From positions 1 through 40,981 of the forward strand of contig CALBIN010000351.1 of NCBI GenBank assembly GCA_937893275.1: a stretch of DNA of 40,981 nucleotides, given 5' to 3'. Below are positions 1 through 8,491 of this stretch, piece after piece. The notes under the pieces are model-generated. The model searched no databases. It was not told the origin of the DNA and was given only the letters and a program-made list of their open reading frames with translations. Position numbers and translations under genes: made by a program. Source of the stretch: an uncultured Opitutia bacterium (GTDB taxonomy: Bacteria; Verrucomicrobiota; Verrucomicrobiia; Opitutales; Seribacteraceae). Each line of letters starts with the position of its first letter. Positions within the stretch are counted from its first letter, which is position 1.

Positions 1-137
1 ATACAAATTAGACCAATATGAACTCTATTGTGAATTTTCATATCGAGGCATTAAGTTTTGCCCAATGTTAAGGTTTTGCAACTGATTTTAACCCCCTCGC
101 CCTTCATTAAAATTGGCTGTAATGCAATCGATCCGGC

Positions 138-165
138 TTGCGAGCAAGTGAGGCAGCGTTATTTA
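138..165 (+). promoter_or_regulatory. weak candidate promoter in the left-edge spacer
   Basis: The first 240 bases hold no convincing gene. A TTGCGA element at 138-143 is followed after 16 bases by TATTTA at 160-165, about 75 bases before the first gene. The -35 box overlaps a short inverted repeat (CTTGC-GA-GCAAG, 137-148). Both boxes match the sigma70 consensus only partly, so this is a weak call. I see no terminator or other element in the rest of the spacer. Confidence 0.2.
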
Positions 166-240
166 AGTATTTTTAGTCCATAGCCACTTTTCTTGCCCAC
201 ATCGTTTCGCTCCTAACCTAAACTGACTTTTTAATTGAAT

Positions 241-3192
241 ATGACCATAACCTTTTTCACCACTCTGGCCCTATTTGCGATTCCGACTGCTACAGAGCGG
301 TCGGAGTCGGAGCTAACGGAAAAGCAAGTCAAGGCAAGCGAGGGACGACTGCTTTCGCGCGGGCGGAAACTCACTTTCGCGGGAAAGCGTAGCGGCGAGG
401 GCTATTTTTCAGCAGACGGGAAGAAGCTTATTTACCAATCGGAACGGCTACCTGAAAACCCTTTTTATCAAATCTATGCCCTCGATTTGGTAACAGGTGA
501 AACGGATCTTGTGTCCACGGGTTCAGGCAAGACGACCTGCTCATGGCTTCATCCGGTTGAGGAAAAGGCTCTTTTCGCATCCAGTCACGAAGACCCGGCA
601 GCGAAGGATAAGCAGAAGGTTGAACTGGAGTTCCGTGAGTCAGGCAAGGCTCGAAAGTATTCATGGGACTACGACGAGTGGTACGACATTTTTGAAAAAG
701 ACTTGAAGTCCGGAAATCTTCGCAACCTTACAAATGCCCGTGGTTATGATGCCGAGGGATGCTATTCCCCTGACGGAAATCTTATAGTATTTGCCTCCAA
801 TCGCCAAGCTTACGAACGGGACCTTTCGGAAGAAGAGAAGAAAATTCTGGAACGGGACAAATCCTATTTTTCCGAAATTTTCCTTATGAATTCCGATGGT
901 TCCAACCTACAACGTCTCACGAATGTTGCGGGTTACGATGGCGGACCCTTCTTTAATGCCGATGGCACCCAGATATGTTGGCGCCGATTTTCTGAAAACG
1001 GTCACCAGGCTGAAATCTATGTTATGAATGTGGACGGGTCTGAGCAGAGAAAGCTAACAAATCTCGGGAAGATGTCATGGGCGCCATTTTTTCATCCTTC
1101 GGGAAAATACTTAATCTTTTCAACCAATGTACACGGTTTTCAGAACTTTGAACTTTATCTTGTCGACGCAAAGGGTGCAAAAAACCCTGCTCGCGTTACT
1201 TTTACAGATGGTTTTGACGGTCTGCCCTGTTTTTCGCCAGATGGAAAATCCTTGTCTTGGACGAGTAACCGAGGAGCTGCAAAACAGTCTCAGATTCACC
1301 TTGCTGGATGGAACCACGAAGCGGCGATGGGTTTACTCGCTGCTGCCGGTGATGTCCCTCGGCTCAATAAATCGGAGGACCTGCGAGAGTCGGTCACCGA
1401 GCACCGCTCTTCTCCGGAAATTGATTCTGCGGATGCTCGGGTTCATGTCGAATACCTTGCTTCTGAAAAACTTGAGGGTCGTTTCACGGGATCACAAGGA
1501 GCTCGATTGGCTTCCAAGTACGTGGCCGACCTTCTTGCTTCTTACGGTATCGAGCCTGCGGGAAACAATCGATCTTGGTTTCAAGCATTCCCATTTACAA
1601 AGGAAGTAAGGCTCGGAAAGGAAAATTTTCTGCGAATTAAGAATAAGGAAAATATTGCTTTTGAGTTAGGCAATAACTGGCGACCGATCGCCTTTTCCGA
1701 TACAGGCTCCAAGGATTCACGAGATGTGGTTTTTGCCGGCTACGGTCTGCAAACACCACCTGAGGACGGATTTTCAGAATACGATTCTTACGTACATCTT
1801 GATGTAAAAGACAAATGGGTGATTGTGCTTCGCTATCTGCCGAATGGGTGGGAGAAGAAACGCAAAGATAAATTTGCGAGCCATGCCGCACTACGAAATA
1901 AAGCCTCTATTGCTCGGGACCTTGGAGCCACGGGTGTACTATTTGTAACAGGTCCAAACGCTGAGAACAGAAAGGAACTGGTGAGCTTCTTCCCAGATGC
2001 CACAGGTTCCGGAATGTCTTTACTGGCTGCGTCAATAGATGATCAGCTTGCTTCAAATATTTTTACCTTAGCCGGAAAGGATTTGCAGACATTGCATAAC
2101 GCGCTCGACAAAGGGAAACCTGCAATGGGCTTTCCTCTCAAAGGGGTTCAGTTGGAATCAGAAATAGAAATAATTCGAGAAAAAGGTATAGGACGAAATA
2201 TCTTGGGATGGTTGCGGGCAGGCAAGAAACCTTCGAAGCAATTTATTGTGATCGGTGCTCATCTGGATCATGTCGGCAAGGGACGAGTCGGATCTCGAGC
2301 AAAGAAAAATGCAAAAAAGAAAATTCATCCTGGCGCCGACGACAATGCCTCCGGAATCGCAGTTCTTTTGGAGATAGCCCAGTTTTTGGCGGATCTCAAA
2401 AAGCGTGGTTTGCTAAAGATGAATTTCGATATTTGCTTCGCCGCATGGTCGGGCGAAGAAATAGGCCTTGTCGGTTCGGCGCATTACGCCCGCGAGCTCG
2501 AGACAAAAGTTAAGGCACGCGACGACAACGCGAGTTTACCCATTATTGCCTACCTGAATCTGGACATGGTTGGTCGCTACAAAGAGAAACTCACCCTGCA
2601 TGGTATCGGTTCGGGTGAGGGATGGCTTTCGATAATCGAAAAAGCGAATGTGCCCGTAGGGTTGAACCTCAATCCACAAAACGACAGCCACTTGCCAACC
2701 GACACCACGTCTTTTTACTCTCGGGGCGTTCCAATACTTAGTGCCTTCACTGGTCTTCACCAAGATTATCACTCCCCAACGGATACGGCGGATAAACTGA
2801 ACTACGAAGCAGCGGCCGATTGTGGCAAACTTCTTTCCCGAATAACCATGGAACTCCTGCAACGAGATGGCCCAATTCCCTATAAATCATCGTCTGCCCC
2901 CAAAAGGCAAAGTCGTGGGCGCCTTACGGCGTATCTTGGGACGATTCCCGACTACTCTCAAGGCGACCTGAAGGGAGTTTTGCTGTCTGGTGTTGCAAAA
3001 GGCGGTCCGGCGGATAAGGCGGGGCTTCGAGGTGGTGATGTAATCATCGGCTTGGCGGGCAAGAAAGTGGAAAACGTCTACGACTATACCGACGCCATAG
3101 GTGAATTGAAGCCAAAGATTGTCGCGACTATAGAGGTTAACCGCAAAGGCGAAACGCTTAAACTAGACATTACCCCGGCAGCCCGAGATTGA
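241..3192 (+). CDS. Secreted M28-family metallopeptidase with N-terminal PD40 beta-propeller and C-terminal PDZ domain
   Basis: This is a 983-residue exported zinc aminopeptidase-like protein. A hydrophobic N-terminus (first ~18 residues) looks like a signal peptide. Residues ~40-370 carry TolB/WD40-like PD40 repeats (the recurring 'SPDG...SNR' pattern). Residues ~400-650 look like a linker plus PA-like insert. Residues ~655-870 are the M28 peptidase. All zinc and catalytic residues of the family are visible: HLDHV near residue 674, ADDNASG (~699), the EE pair in SGEE (~739), NLDMVGR (~773) and the last His in DYHSPTD (~844). A PDZ domain (GLRGGDVI) ends the protein. The start is taken as ATG 241; a TTG two codons upstream is also possible. 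It ends 6 bases from the convergent rodZ-like gene. The family is clear. The substrate is unknown; periplasmic peptide breakdown is inferred. Confidence 0.9.
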   Translation: MTITFFTTLALFAIPTATERSESELTEKQVKASEGRLLSRGRKLTFAGKRSGEGYFSADGKKLIYQSERLPENPFYQIYALDLVTGETDLVSTGSGKTTCSWLHPVEEKALFASSHEDPAAKDKQKVELEFRESGKARKYSWDYDEWYDIFEKDLKSGNLRNLTNARGYDAEGCYSPDGNLIVFASNRQAYERDLSEEEKKILERDKSYFSEIFLMNSDGSNLQRLTNVAGYDGGPFFNADGTQICWRRFSENGHQAEIYVMNVDGSEQRKLTNLGKMSWAPFFHPSGKYLIFSTNVHGFQNFELYLVDAKGAKNPARVTFTDGFDGLPCFSPDGKSLSWTSNRGAAKQSQIHLAGWNHEAAMGLLAAAGDVPRLNKSEDLRESVTEHRSSPEIDSADARVHVEYLASEKLEGRFTGSQGARLASKYVADLLASYGIEPAGNNRSWFQAFPFTKEVRLGKENFLRIKNKENIAFELGNNWRPIAFSDTGSKDSRDVVFAGYGLQTPPEDGFSEYDSYVHLDVKDKWVIVLRYLPNGWEKKRKDKFASHAALRNKASIARDLGATGVLFVTGPNAENRKELVSFFPDATGSGMSLLAASIDDQLASNIFTLAGKDLQTLHNALDKGKPAMGFPLKGVQLESEIEIIREKGIGRNILGWLRAGKKPSKQFIVIGAHLDHVGKGRVGSRAKKNAKKKIHPGADDNASGIAVLLEIAQFLADLKKRGLLKMNFDICFAAWSGEEIGLVGSAHYARELETKVKARDDNASLPIIAYLNLDMVGRYKEKLTLHGIGSGEGWLSIIEKANVPVGLNLNPQNDSHLPTDTTSFYSRGVPILSAFTGLHQDYHSPTDTADKLNYEAAADCGKLLSRITMELLQRDGPIPYKSSSAPKRQSRGRLTAYLGTIPDYSQGDLKGVLLSGVAKGGPADKAGLRGGDVIIGLAGKKVENVYDYTDAIGELKPKIVATIEVNRKGETLKLDITPAARD

Positions 3193-3198
3193 GGTACG

Positions 3199-4026
3199 CT
3201 ATTCCCCTTCCAGTGGCCAAATAAAACTGCCGGAACCACTTTTCTTTGGAACAAGTTCTTGCCCATCGTTGATTATATAGCGAATGTTTTCCAAGGAAGA
3301 GGCGTAGCAGCGGAAAGAACCATTGATGCTGAAGCTTTCTTCCCATCCAGCTTTAAGGGACTTTCGATCATAATATTTTTTTTGAGGCGGCTTGGCCCCA
3401 TCGTCTGAGAGAATCAGTCTTTCGATTGGGCCATAGGCCGCGAGCCGAAGCGTAATTTTGTTAACAGATGCGCTGTTGGTCGAATCTGCCGCTGTCGTCC
3501 CTCTTTCAGTAATAACTGAATTATTGGGAGGAGAGTTTGGAGTATCCGGTTTGTTTAAGACATAAACCAAGGCGACAATTATGCCGACAAGAACCAATGC
3601 CCCGGAAGTAATTAGGATGACAGGCTTGAGAACCCCTTGAGTGCTGGTTTGTTCAGAGCTAGAAAGAGGTGATCCGCGACGAGGTTCTGTTGTCCCCGAT
3701 TGAGTCACGGAACCAGAGGCGACCTCGGTTTCCCCACCTTCACTGCTTGAGGTAATTGAGCCAAGTGACTTTTTGGCGGCCTTGCCCGAGCGACTGGGCA
3801 ACAAGACATCAAGCTCTGCGAGGACCGCCTCAGGATCTAGTCCAAGAAAGCGAGCATAGTTCTTGAGGAAGCCGCTCAAATAAACAGGTGGCAATTCTAC
3901 ATCAAAGACATCTTTTTCAAAAGACGCAAGAAAGTGGCCTCTTATCTTGGTAGCTTCTTCCGCTTCGCGTATAGAAATGCCTTTTCTATTACGAGCCTCT
4001 TCCAACTTTTGTCCGATGGATGCCAT
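3199..4026 (-). CDS. RodZ-like membrane protein with N-terminal helix-turn-helix
   Basis: This 275-residue protein has the layout of RodZ. Residues ~1-75 form a cytoplasmic Xre-like helix-turn-helix of the RodZ type (GQKLEEARNRKGISIREAEE, then the typical YLSGFLKNYARFLGLD segment). A Ser/Thr-rich linker follows, then one membrane helix at about residues 134-157, and a periplasmic domain of about 100 residues. In other bacteria RodZ links MreB to the cell wall elongation machinery. Its HTH has lost a DNA-binding role in the studied cases, but some homologues have been linked to gene regulation. The gene lies 99 bases downstream of ftsK on the same strand, so cotranscription is plausible. A perfect 14-bp palindrome sits directly before the ATG. 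I leave the symbol empty because the C-terminal domain is divergent and function rests on the HTH-TM architecture. Confidence 0.8.
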   Translation of the reverse strand: MASIGQKLEEARNRKGISIREAEEATKIRGHFLASFEKDVFDVELPPVYLSGFLKNYARFLGLDPEAVLAELDVLLPSRSGKAAKKSLGSITSSSEGGETEVASGSVTQSGTTEPRRGSPLSSSEQTSTQGVLKPVILITSGALVLVGIIVALVYVLNKPDTPNSPPNNSVITERGTTAADSTNSASVNKITLRLAAYGPIERLILSDDGAKPPQKKYYDRKSLKAGWEESFSINGSFRCYASSLENIRYIINDGQELVPKKSGSGSFIWPLEGE

Positions 4027-4028
4027 GA

Positions 4029-4042
4029 TTAAGTTAACTTAA
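4029..4042. promoter_or_regulatory. perfect 14-bp palindrome just before the rodZ-like start codon
   Basis: The sequence TTAAGTTAACTTAA reads the same on both strands and ends three bases before the ATG of the rodZ-like gene, where a ribosome binding site would lie. It could be an operator or a weak translational hairpin. It has no matching copy that I noticed elsewhere in the window. The function is a guess. Confidence 0.35.
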
Positions 4043-4125
4043 GGCACAACAGGCAGCGGGATTCAATCAGCAACCGTCCATCACAAAGATTTTTTTTCAT
4101 GGACTTACCTTAACCAGTTGATGTG

Positions 4126-6714
4126 TCACAAGTCCAAGAGAATTTCTCTACCTTGTGAGCCATTGTCAGGACCGACCATTCCCCGATCTTCCAGTTCATC
4201 CATTATGCGAGCAGCTCGATTGTAGCCAATGCTCAGTTTTCTTTGCAGGTTGGAGGTTGAGGCGCGTTTGGTGGTACGAATTATCTCAATGGCTCTCTTG
4301 ACCATGGGATCTTCGTCGCTATCTCCATCTTCTCCAAGAATTTCTTCTTGGCCCGCTGCCTCGACTTGGGCACGCACTTCTTCAATAATTTCCGGCGGGC
4401 CGTTTCGTTTTAAGTATTCTACAATGCCATTGATTTCATCATCGCTGACGAATGCTCCTTGTGCTCGCATAAATACTGGACTGCCAGGTGGAATAAAAAG
4501 CATGTCACCTCGCCCGATTAATGTTTCCGCACCTTTGGAATCTAGTATGGTTTGGCTGTCTCGATAAGATGCGACGCGAAAAGAGATACGGCTTGGGAGA
4601 TTAGCCTTGATAACGCCGGTGATGACGTTAACGGACGGTCGTTGGGTGGCGATTATTAGGTGTATGCCTGCCGCTCGAGCCAACTGGGCCAAGCGAGCAA
4701 TCCCAGTTTCGACATCGGCTTGCGCCACCATCATAAGGTCGGCGAGTTCGTCAATAAAGCAGACGATGTAGGGAAGTTTGTTTTCCGGGATTTCCAAAAC
4801 ACTGTCGTCCCTAGGAACCTCAATGTTTGACAATGCAGCACGCTCCTCGGGAGTCATTTCGGCTTCTAGCGCGATCGCCTTTTCCTTTTCTTCCTTGTCC
4901 TTTAAAATTTTAGCGTTGAAGCCAGCGATATTTCGAGCACCCACTTTTGAGAAAATTTGGTAGCGGCGCTCCATTTCAATGAGTAACCACTTGAGTGCGC
5001 CCGGAACCTTTTTCGGTTCGGTAACGACGGGAATGAGCATATGAGGAAGATCGTTGTAGACCTTCATCTCAACGATCTTTGGATCTACCATGATAAAGCG
5101 CACGTCCTCGGGGCTCGAATGGTAACATAGGGATGCGATAATGGTGTTTATGCAAACTGTCTTGCCTGAACCAGTAGATCCCGCAACCAGCAGGTGAGGC
5201 ATTTTTGTAAGGTCTGCTACAAGCGGAATACCGCTGGCTTCTTTGCCTAAAACAATTGGAATCTCGGCATTTGCATCTGCCCAGGCCTTTGATTCCAAAA
5301 TTTCTTTAAGGCAGACGGTTCCGGGTTTGTCGTTGGGCACCTCGATGCCTACGCATCCTTTTCCGGGAACGGGAGCAATGATCCTTACGCTTTCGGCTTT
5401 TAGGGCCATCGCGAGGTCTTTTTCTAGATTTGCAATTTTTGCTACTTTTACACCTGCTGCAGGATGAATGTCGTATCTCGTTATGACGGGTCCTGTGTGA
5501 ACTTCGCCAAGCTCAACCTCGATCTTGAATTGAGCTAGAGTTTCCCTCAGTCGAACGGCCTTGATCATATGATCTTCGTCGGCAGAGTCCTCTTCTTCGG
5601 GTGGGTCCATGAGGAGATCAAGAGTGGGAAAGTGATAGTCGCCTTTTCGTTCTGGGAACAGGTCAGCAGCTTTTTCGGTTTTAGCTGCCCTTACTACCTT
5701 AAAGCCATCAACTCCCTTGTCCTCGGCTGTCTCTAATACCTCCGTTGGCGCAGGCTCCAACGCTTTTTTGAGTTCAGGTTCGGGGGTGTCATGTTCCTCA
5801 TTCGCAGAGAGGTCTGGTTCTTCCGTCAGTGATTTTTTCTGTGTGTCCTTTTTTGTTTTTGGTGGCGAGGGTGTTGTCTCGACGGTATCTGATTCTGAGC
5901 CAACTTTTCCGAAGAGGATGTCGTCATCCTCTTTTTTTCGGCTAAAAATGGAGTTTTTCTTTTGGGCACTCGTCGCCTCCGGTTCACCGGCCGACGGACT
6001 TTCCTCTTTCTTTTCCTTTGGGGCTTCTTCTGGGCCACTTGGGTTTTTGGCTCCTGCAGACAAACGCTCCCTCAAGCCTCTTGTCCATCCCGGCAGACCG
6101 CCGAACGCCAAGTTTGGCTTGACGGACCAATGGAGAAGCAAACTGCCGATAAGAGAGATGCTCATCAGAAGCCCGGTGCCCAACCCCCCTAACCATTGGC
6201 CTAGAAAGCCACCCGAACGATTCTCAGGCAGTGCGTGTAACGGAACACCTGAATATAAAACCCCACCCAAGGAACCGCCGGCTCCGTTGCGGTAGAGATC
6301 TTTATCGAGAAGAGGTTCCCCGCCTACGGCCCTGAATCCGGCGTCTCTCAGGTTAGCTAAAGCCGCGATTGAGATGATGACCAAACCGATGGTGGCAAGC
6401 TTTCGAACCCTCATGGACTTTGTGCTTTCGGCGAAGGTAAGAAACGAGGCACAGCCAAAAGCCCAAGGCAAAAGCCATGCTCCTAACCCTAAGCTGGCCA
6501 GCATCTGGTCCGACAAAAATTCTCCGACTCCACCTAGTAAATGGGGCTCCCCTACACTTGGGTCTGCATGTCCTTGCCCGTCGTAATCAAGCAGACTTAC
6601 CAAACAGACAAGAGCAGCCACAGCAAGACCTGCCGCCAGCCATGGTCGTCGCACAGGCGTAATTTTTCCGACAGAGGCTTTTGGAGTCCCCGAACCTATC
6701 CCTTTTTTCACCAC
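4126..6714 (-). CDS. ftsK: DNA translocase FtsK/SpoIIIE family
   Basis: This is a full-length chromosome-segregation motor of about 862 residues. The N-terminal ~200 residues hold several hydrophobic membrane segments. A charged, low-complexity linker (~200-360) follows. Next come the alpha and beta motor domains with a perfect Walker A (GSTGSGKT, Lys ~518) and Walker B (CFIDELADLMM). The C-terminal ~70 residues are the winged-helix gamma domain that reads oriented KOPS-type sites (ASTSNLQRKLSIGYNRAARI). The reading frame is open to an ATG at 6801, but that start would overlap manA. GTG codons at 6714 and 6711 are preceded by a good ribosome site (GGTAAGGGA) at the right spacing, so I use 6714. 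It is divergent from manA and followed by the rodZ-like gene, a division/shape pairing that makes sense. Confidence 0.95.
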   Translation of the reverse strand: MVKKGIGSGTPKASVGKITPVRRPWLAAGLAVAALVCLVSLLDYDGQGHADPSVGEPHLLGGVGEFLSDQMLASLGLGAWLLPWAFGCASFLTFAESTKSMRVRKLATIGLVIISIAALANLRDAGFRAVGGEPLLDKDLYRNGAGGSLGGVLYSGVPLHALPENRSGGFLGQWLGGLGTGLLMSISLIGSLLLHWSVKPNLAFGGLPGWTRGLRERLSAGAKNPSGPEEAPKEKKEESPSAGEPEATSAQKKNSIFSRKKEDDDILFGKVGSESDTVETTPSPPKTKKDTQKKSLTEEPDLSANEEHDTPEPELKKALEPAPTEVLETAEDKGVDGFKVVRAAKTEKAADLFPERKGDYHFPTLDLLMDPPEEEDSADEDHMIKAVRLRETLAQFKIEVELGEVHTGPVITRYDIHPAAGVKVAKIANLEKDLAMALKAESVRIIAPVPGKGCVGIEVPNDKPGTVCLKEILESKAWADANAEIPIVLGKEASGIPLVADLTKMPHLLVAGSTGSGKTVCINTIIASLCYHSSPEDVRFIMVDPKIVEMKVYNDLPHMLIPVVTEPKKVPGALKWLLIEMERRYQIFSKVGARNIAGFNAKILKDKEEKEKAIALEAEMTPEERAALSNIEVPRDDSVLEIPENKLPYIVCFIDELADLMMVAQADVETGIARLAQLARAAGIHLIIATQRPSVNVITGVIKANLPSRISFRVASYRDSQTILDSKGAETLIGRGDMLFIPPGSPVFMRAQGAFVSDDEINGIVEYLKRNGPPEIIEEVRAQVEAAGQEEILGEDGDSDEDPMVKRAIEIIRTTKRASTSNLQRKLSIGYNRAARIMDELEDRGMVGPDNGSQGREILLDL

Positions 6715-6761
6715 TAGATTTCCCTTACCTTTATTAACTATGACTAGGCATAAGAGGATTT

Positions 6762-6776
6762 CGTTGCCTTGCAACG
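6762..6776. promoter_or_regulatory. inverted repeat in the ftsK-manA divergent promoter region
   Basis: CGTTGC-CTT-GCAACG is a perfect 6-bp inverted repeat with a 3-base spacer. It lies in the 86-base gap between the divergent ftsK and manA starts and overlaps the -35 box I propose for manA. It could be an operator serving both genes. No regulator can be named from the sequence. Confidence 0.35.
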
Positions 6777-6793
6777 CAATCTTTGAAGATACT
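6764..6793 (+). promoter_or_regulatory. candidate manA promoter
   Basis: TTGCCT (6764-6769) and GATACT (6788-6793) are separated by 18 bases. Transcription would begin at about 6800, at or one base before the manA ATG, which would give a leaderless or near-leaderless mRNA. No Shine-Dalgarno sequence is visible before that ATG, which fits. Box matches are moderate. Confidence 0.3.
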
Positions 6794-6800
6794 TTTAGCA

Positions 6801-7754
6801 ATGTCGGTTGTTAAGTTCACACCTATTTGCTTAGTTCGTGTTTGGGGAGGTCGTAGCCTTGCGAAAGTATTTGGCCGGGATTTACCCGAGGGTAAAAGAA
6901 TAGGCGAAACTTGGGAAATTGTGGACAGACCCGAGAGCCAATCGATCGTGGCGGAAGGACCCTTGAAGGATCGCACGCTTCGCGAATTGATCGAAGGTAA
7001 TTCGGATTGGCTTCTTGGTCCGAGTTGGCCTTCCGCAAAACCGTTTCCGATTCTGGTTAAATGGTTGGACTGCGCAGAACGCCTAAGTCTTCAGGTTCAT
7101 CCTCCTTCAGCCATCGCGCATGAACTCGGAAGTGAACCAAAAACGGAGAACTGGTATGTGGCGAAAGCCGCCTCCGGGGCAGGGTTGATCGCCGGATTGA
7201 AATCCGGGGTTTCCAAAGAGTCTTTTTGGGAAGCGTTGAACGAAGGGTGCCTCACTGATTTATGTCACCGATTTCCATCGTTTGCCGGAGACTCCCTTCT
7301 TGTGGAAAGTGGCCGCATTCACGCTATCGATGGAGGTAATTTGATTTTGGAGGTTCAGCAAAATTCAGATACTACTTACCGAGTATACGATTGGGAGCGC
7401 GTGGGGTTGGATGGCGAACCCAGAGAACTGCATGTCGAGGAGTCTATGCGATGCATTAACTTTGCCGATTTTGAGCCCGAACCATTTCGTTCTGATCCTG
7501 AATTAGCAGAACAGGTTATCTCAGAATGCGACCACTTCCGCATTTGTAAATTCGAGATTGCGGATGGACAGAAGAAAAAACTTTCTTCCGCTGGCGGGGA
7601 TGTCGCATTGGTGCATGTTTTGAGCGGATCTCTTCATGGCGAGGGATGTTTTTTGAAAGCAGGGGATACCGGACTTGTACCTTTTGCGGAGGATTTTTTA
7701 GGACAAGCTTCGGAAAAGACGACATTTCTGGTGACGGATCGTTTTATTCGCTAA
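6801..7754 (+). CDS. manA: Mannose-6-phosphate isomerase, class I (short form)
   Basis: The 317-residue product interconverts mannose 6-phosphate and fructose 6-phosphate in the cytoplasm and needs zinc. The N-terminus (KFTPICLVRVWGGRSLAKVF) and the motif LSLQVHPP are typical of short bacterial class I enzymes; the Gln and His of QVHP and the Glu of TENWYV match the known metal-site positions. The later segment GNLILEVQQNSDTTYRVYDW is the family's usual catalytic-core signature. The length matches the Bacillus-type enzyme rather than the longer E. coli type. I chose ATG 6801 over the in-frame TTG at 6783 because it starts the conserved N-terminus. It is divergent from ftsK and 84 bases upstream of grpE. 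It probably feeds GDP-mannose for surface polysaccharide. Confidence 0.92.
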   Translation: MSVVKFTPICLVRVWGGRSLAKVFGRDLPEGKRIGETWEIVDRPESQSIVAEGPLKDRTLRELIEGNSDWLLGPSWPSAKPFPILVKWLDCAERLSLQVHPPSAIAHELGSEPKTENWYVAKAASGAGLIAGLKSGVSKESFWEALNEGCLTDLCHRFPSFAGDSLLVESGRIHAIDGGNLILEVQQNSDTTYRVYDWERVGLDGEPRELHVEESMRCINFADFEPEPFRSDPELAEQVISECDHFRICKFEIADGQKKKLSSAGGDVALVHVLSGSLHGEGCFLKAGDTGLVPFAEDFLGQASEKTTFLVTDRFIR

Positions 7755-7838
7755 GTTGGGGGCAAACTTCTCTGCTTTCCCGTTGACCGGTGGCGAAGGG
7801 CAAGGTTTTTTATACCGTTTAACTCATTGCAACATTTG

Positions 7839-8459
7839 ATGGAACAAGGTAACAAAACTGAAGAAGAAACAGGATCTCAACCTTCGGAAGAGATTTTGGA
7901 TGAAGCTAACGCCACCGACGAGGTGGATGAATCTCTGGAAGAGGAATCTGGTCAAGGTGATGCCTCTGGCAGGATGCAGGGTAAACTCGAAGAAGCCTAT
8001 GGCAAGCGCGACGAGCTACAAAACAAGTACCTCCGCGCGGCTGCCGAGTTGGACAACTTGCGAAAGCGCTCAGTTCGAGACCGTGAGGAAATCGCCTCTC
8101 GCATTCGAGCAAATATAATTGGGGATCTCCTCCCCGCCGTTGATGCTTTTCGTCTAGGTCTTCAGGATGCCCAGAATCGTGAGGAGGCCAAAAGTGTGGT
8201 GGAGGGGTTTGCCATGGTCATGACTCAAATGGAATCAATACTTGGAGAGCATGGACTCTCTTTGATCGATGCAACGGGCCAGCCCTTTGACACAAGCCTT
8301 CACGAAGCCGTTAGTCACGAAGTGAGCGAAGACATAGAGGAAGGTCATGTAATCTATACCGTTCGCATAGGATATAAGTTGGGCGACCGCTTGCTTAGGC
8401 CAGCGGCGGTGGTTATCTCCAAAGGCTCAACTGGAGAAGAAGAGAAATCCGAAGACTGA
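7839..8459 (+). CDS. grpE: Nucleotide exchange factor GrpE
   Basis: GrpE releases ADP from DnaK in the Hsp70 folding cycle. The 206-residue protein has an acidic, disordered N-terminal ~50 residues, then a long coiled coil (RDELQNKYLRAAAELDNLRK) and the beta domain with the conserved run ending in RLLRPAAVVIS. I use ATG 7839; a TTG at 7827 is in frame but adds nothing conserved. It stands 32 bases before dnaJ, which is its functional partner; dnaK itself is not in the window. I searched the upstream spacer for a CIRCE repeat (TTAGCACTC-N9-GAGTGCTAA) and saw none, so HrcA control is not supported here. Confidence 0.95.
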   Translation: MEQGNKTEEETGSQPSEEILDEANATDEVDESLEEESGQGDASGRMQGKLEEAYGKRDELQNKYLRAAAELDNLRKRSVRDREEIASRIRANIIGDLLPAVDAFRLGLQDAQNREEAKSVVEGFAMVMTQMESILGEHGLSLIDATGQPFDTSLHEAVSHEVSEDIEEGHVIYTVRIGYKLGDRLLRPAAVVISKGSTGEEEKSED

Positions 8460-8491
8460 AATAGCTAGCCCTCAATCTTAATCACAAGGCA

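Noticed and set aside
5717-6295. 192-codon plus-strand frame inside ftsK
   Set aside because: It is an antisense shadow of the low-complexity linker of ftsK, rich in Ser and Pro, with no family pattern.
6715-6801. N-terminal extension of ftsK to an ATG at 6801
   Set aside because: It overlaps the manA start, and the added residues do not resemble FtsK; GTG 6714 has a good ribosome site.
7783-7816. TTGACC before grpE with TATACC downstream
   Set aside because: The spacing is about 22 bases, too long for a sigma70 promoter, and no heat-shock type boxes or CIRCE repeat were seen.
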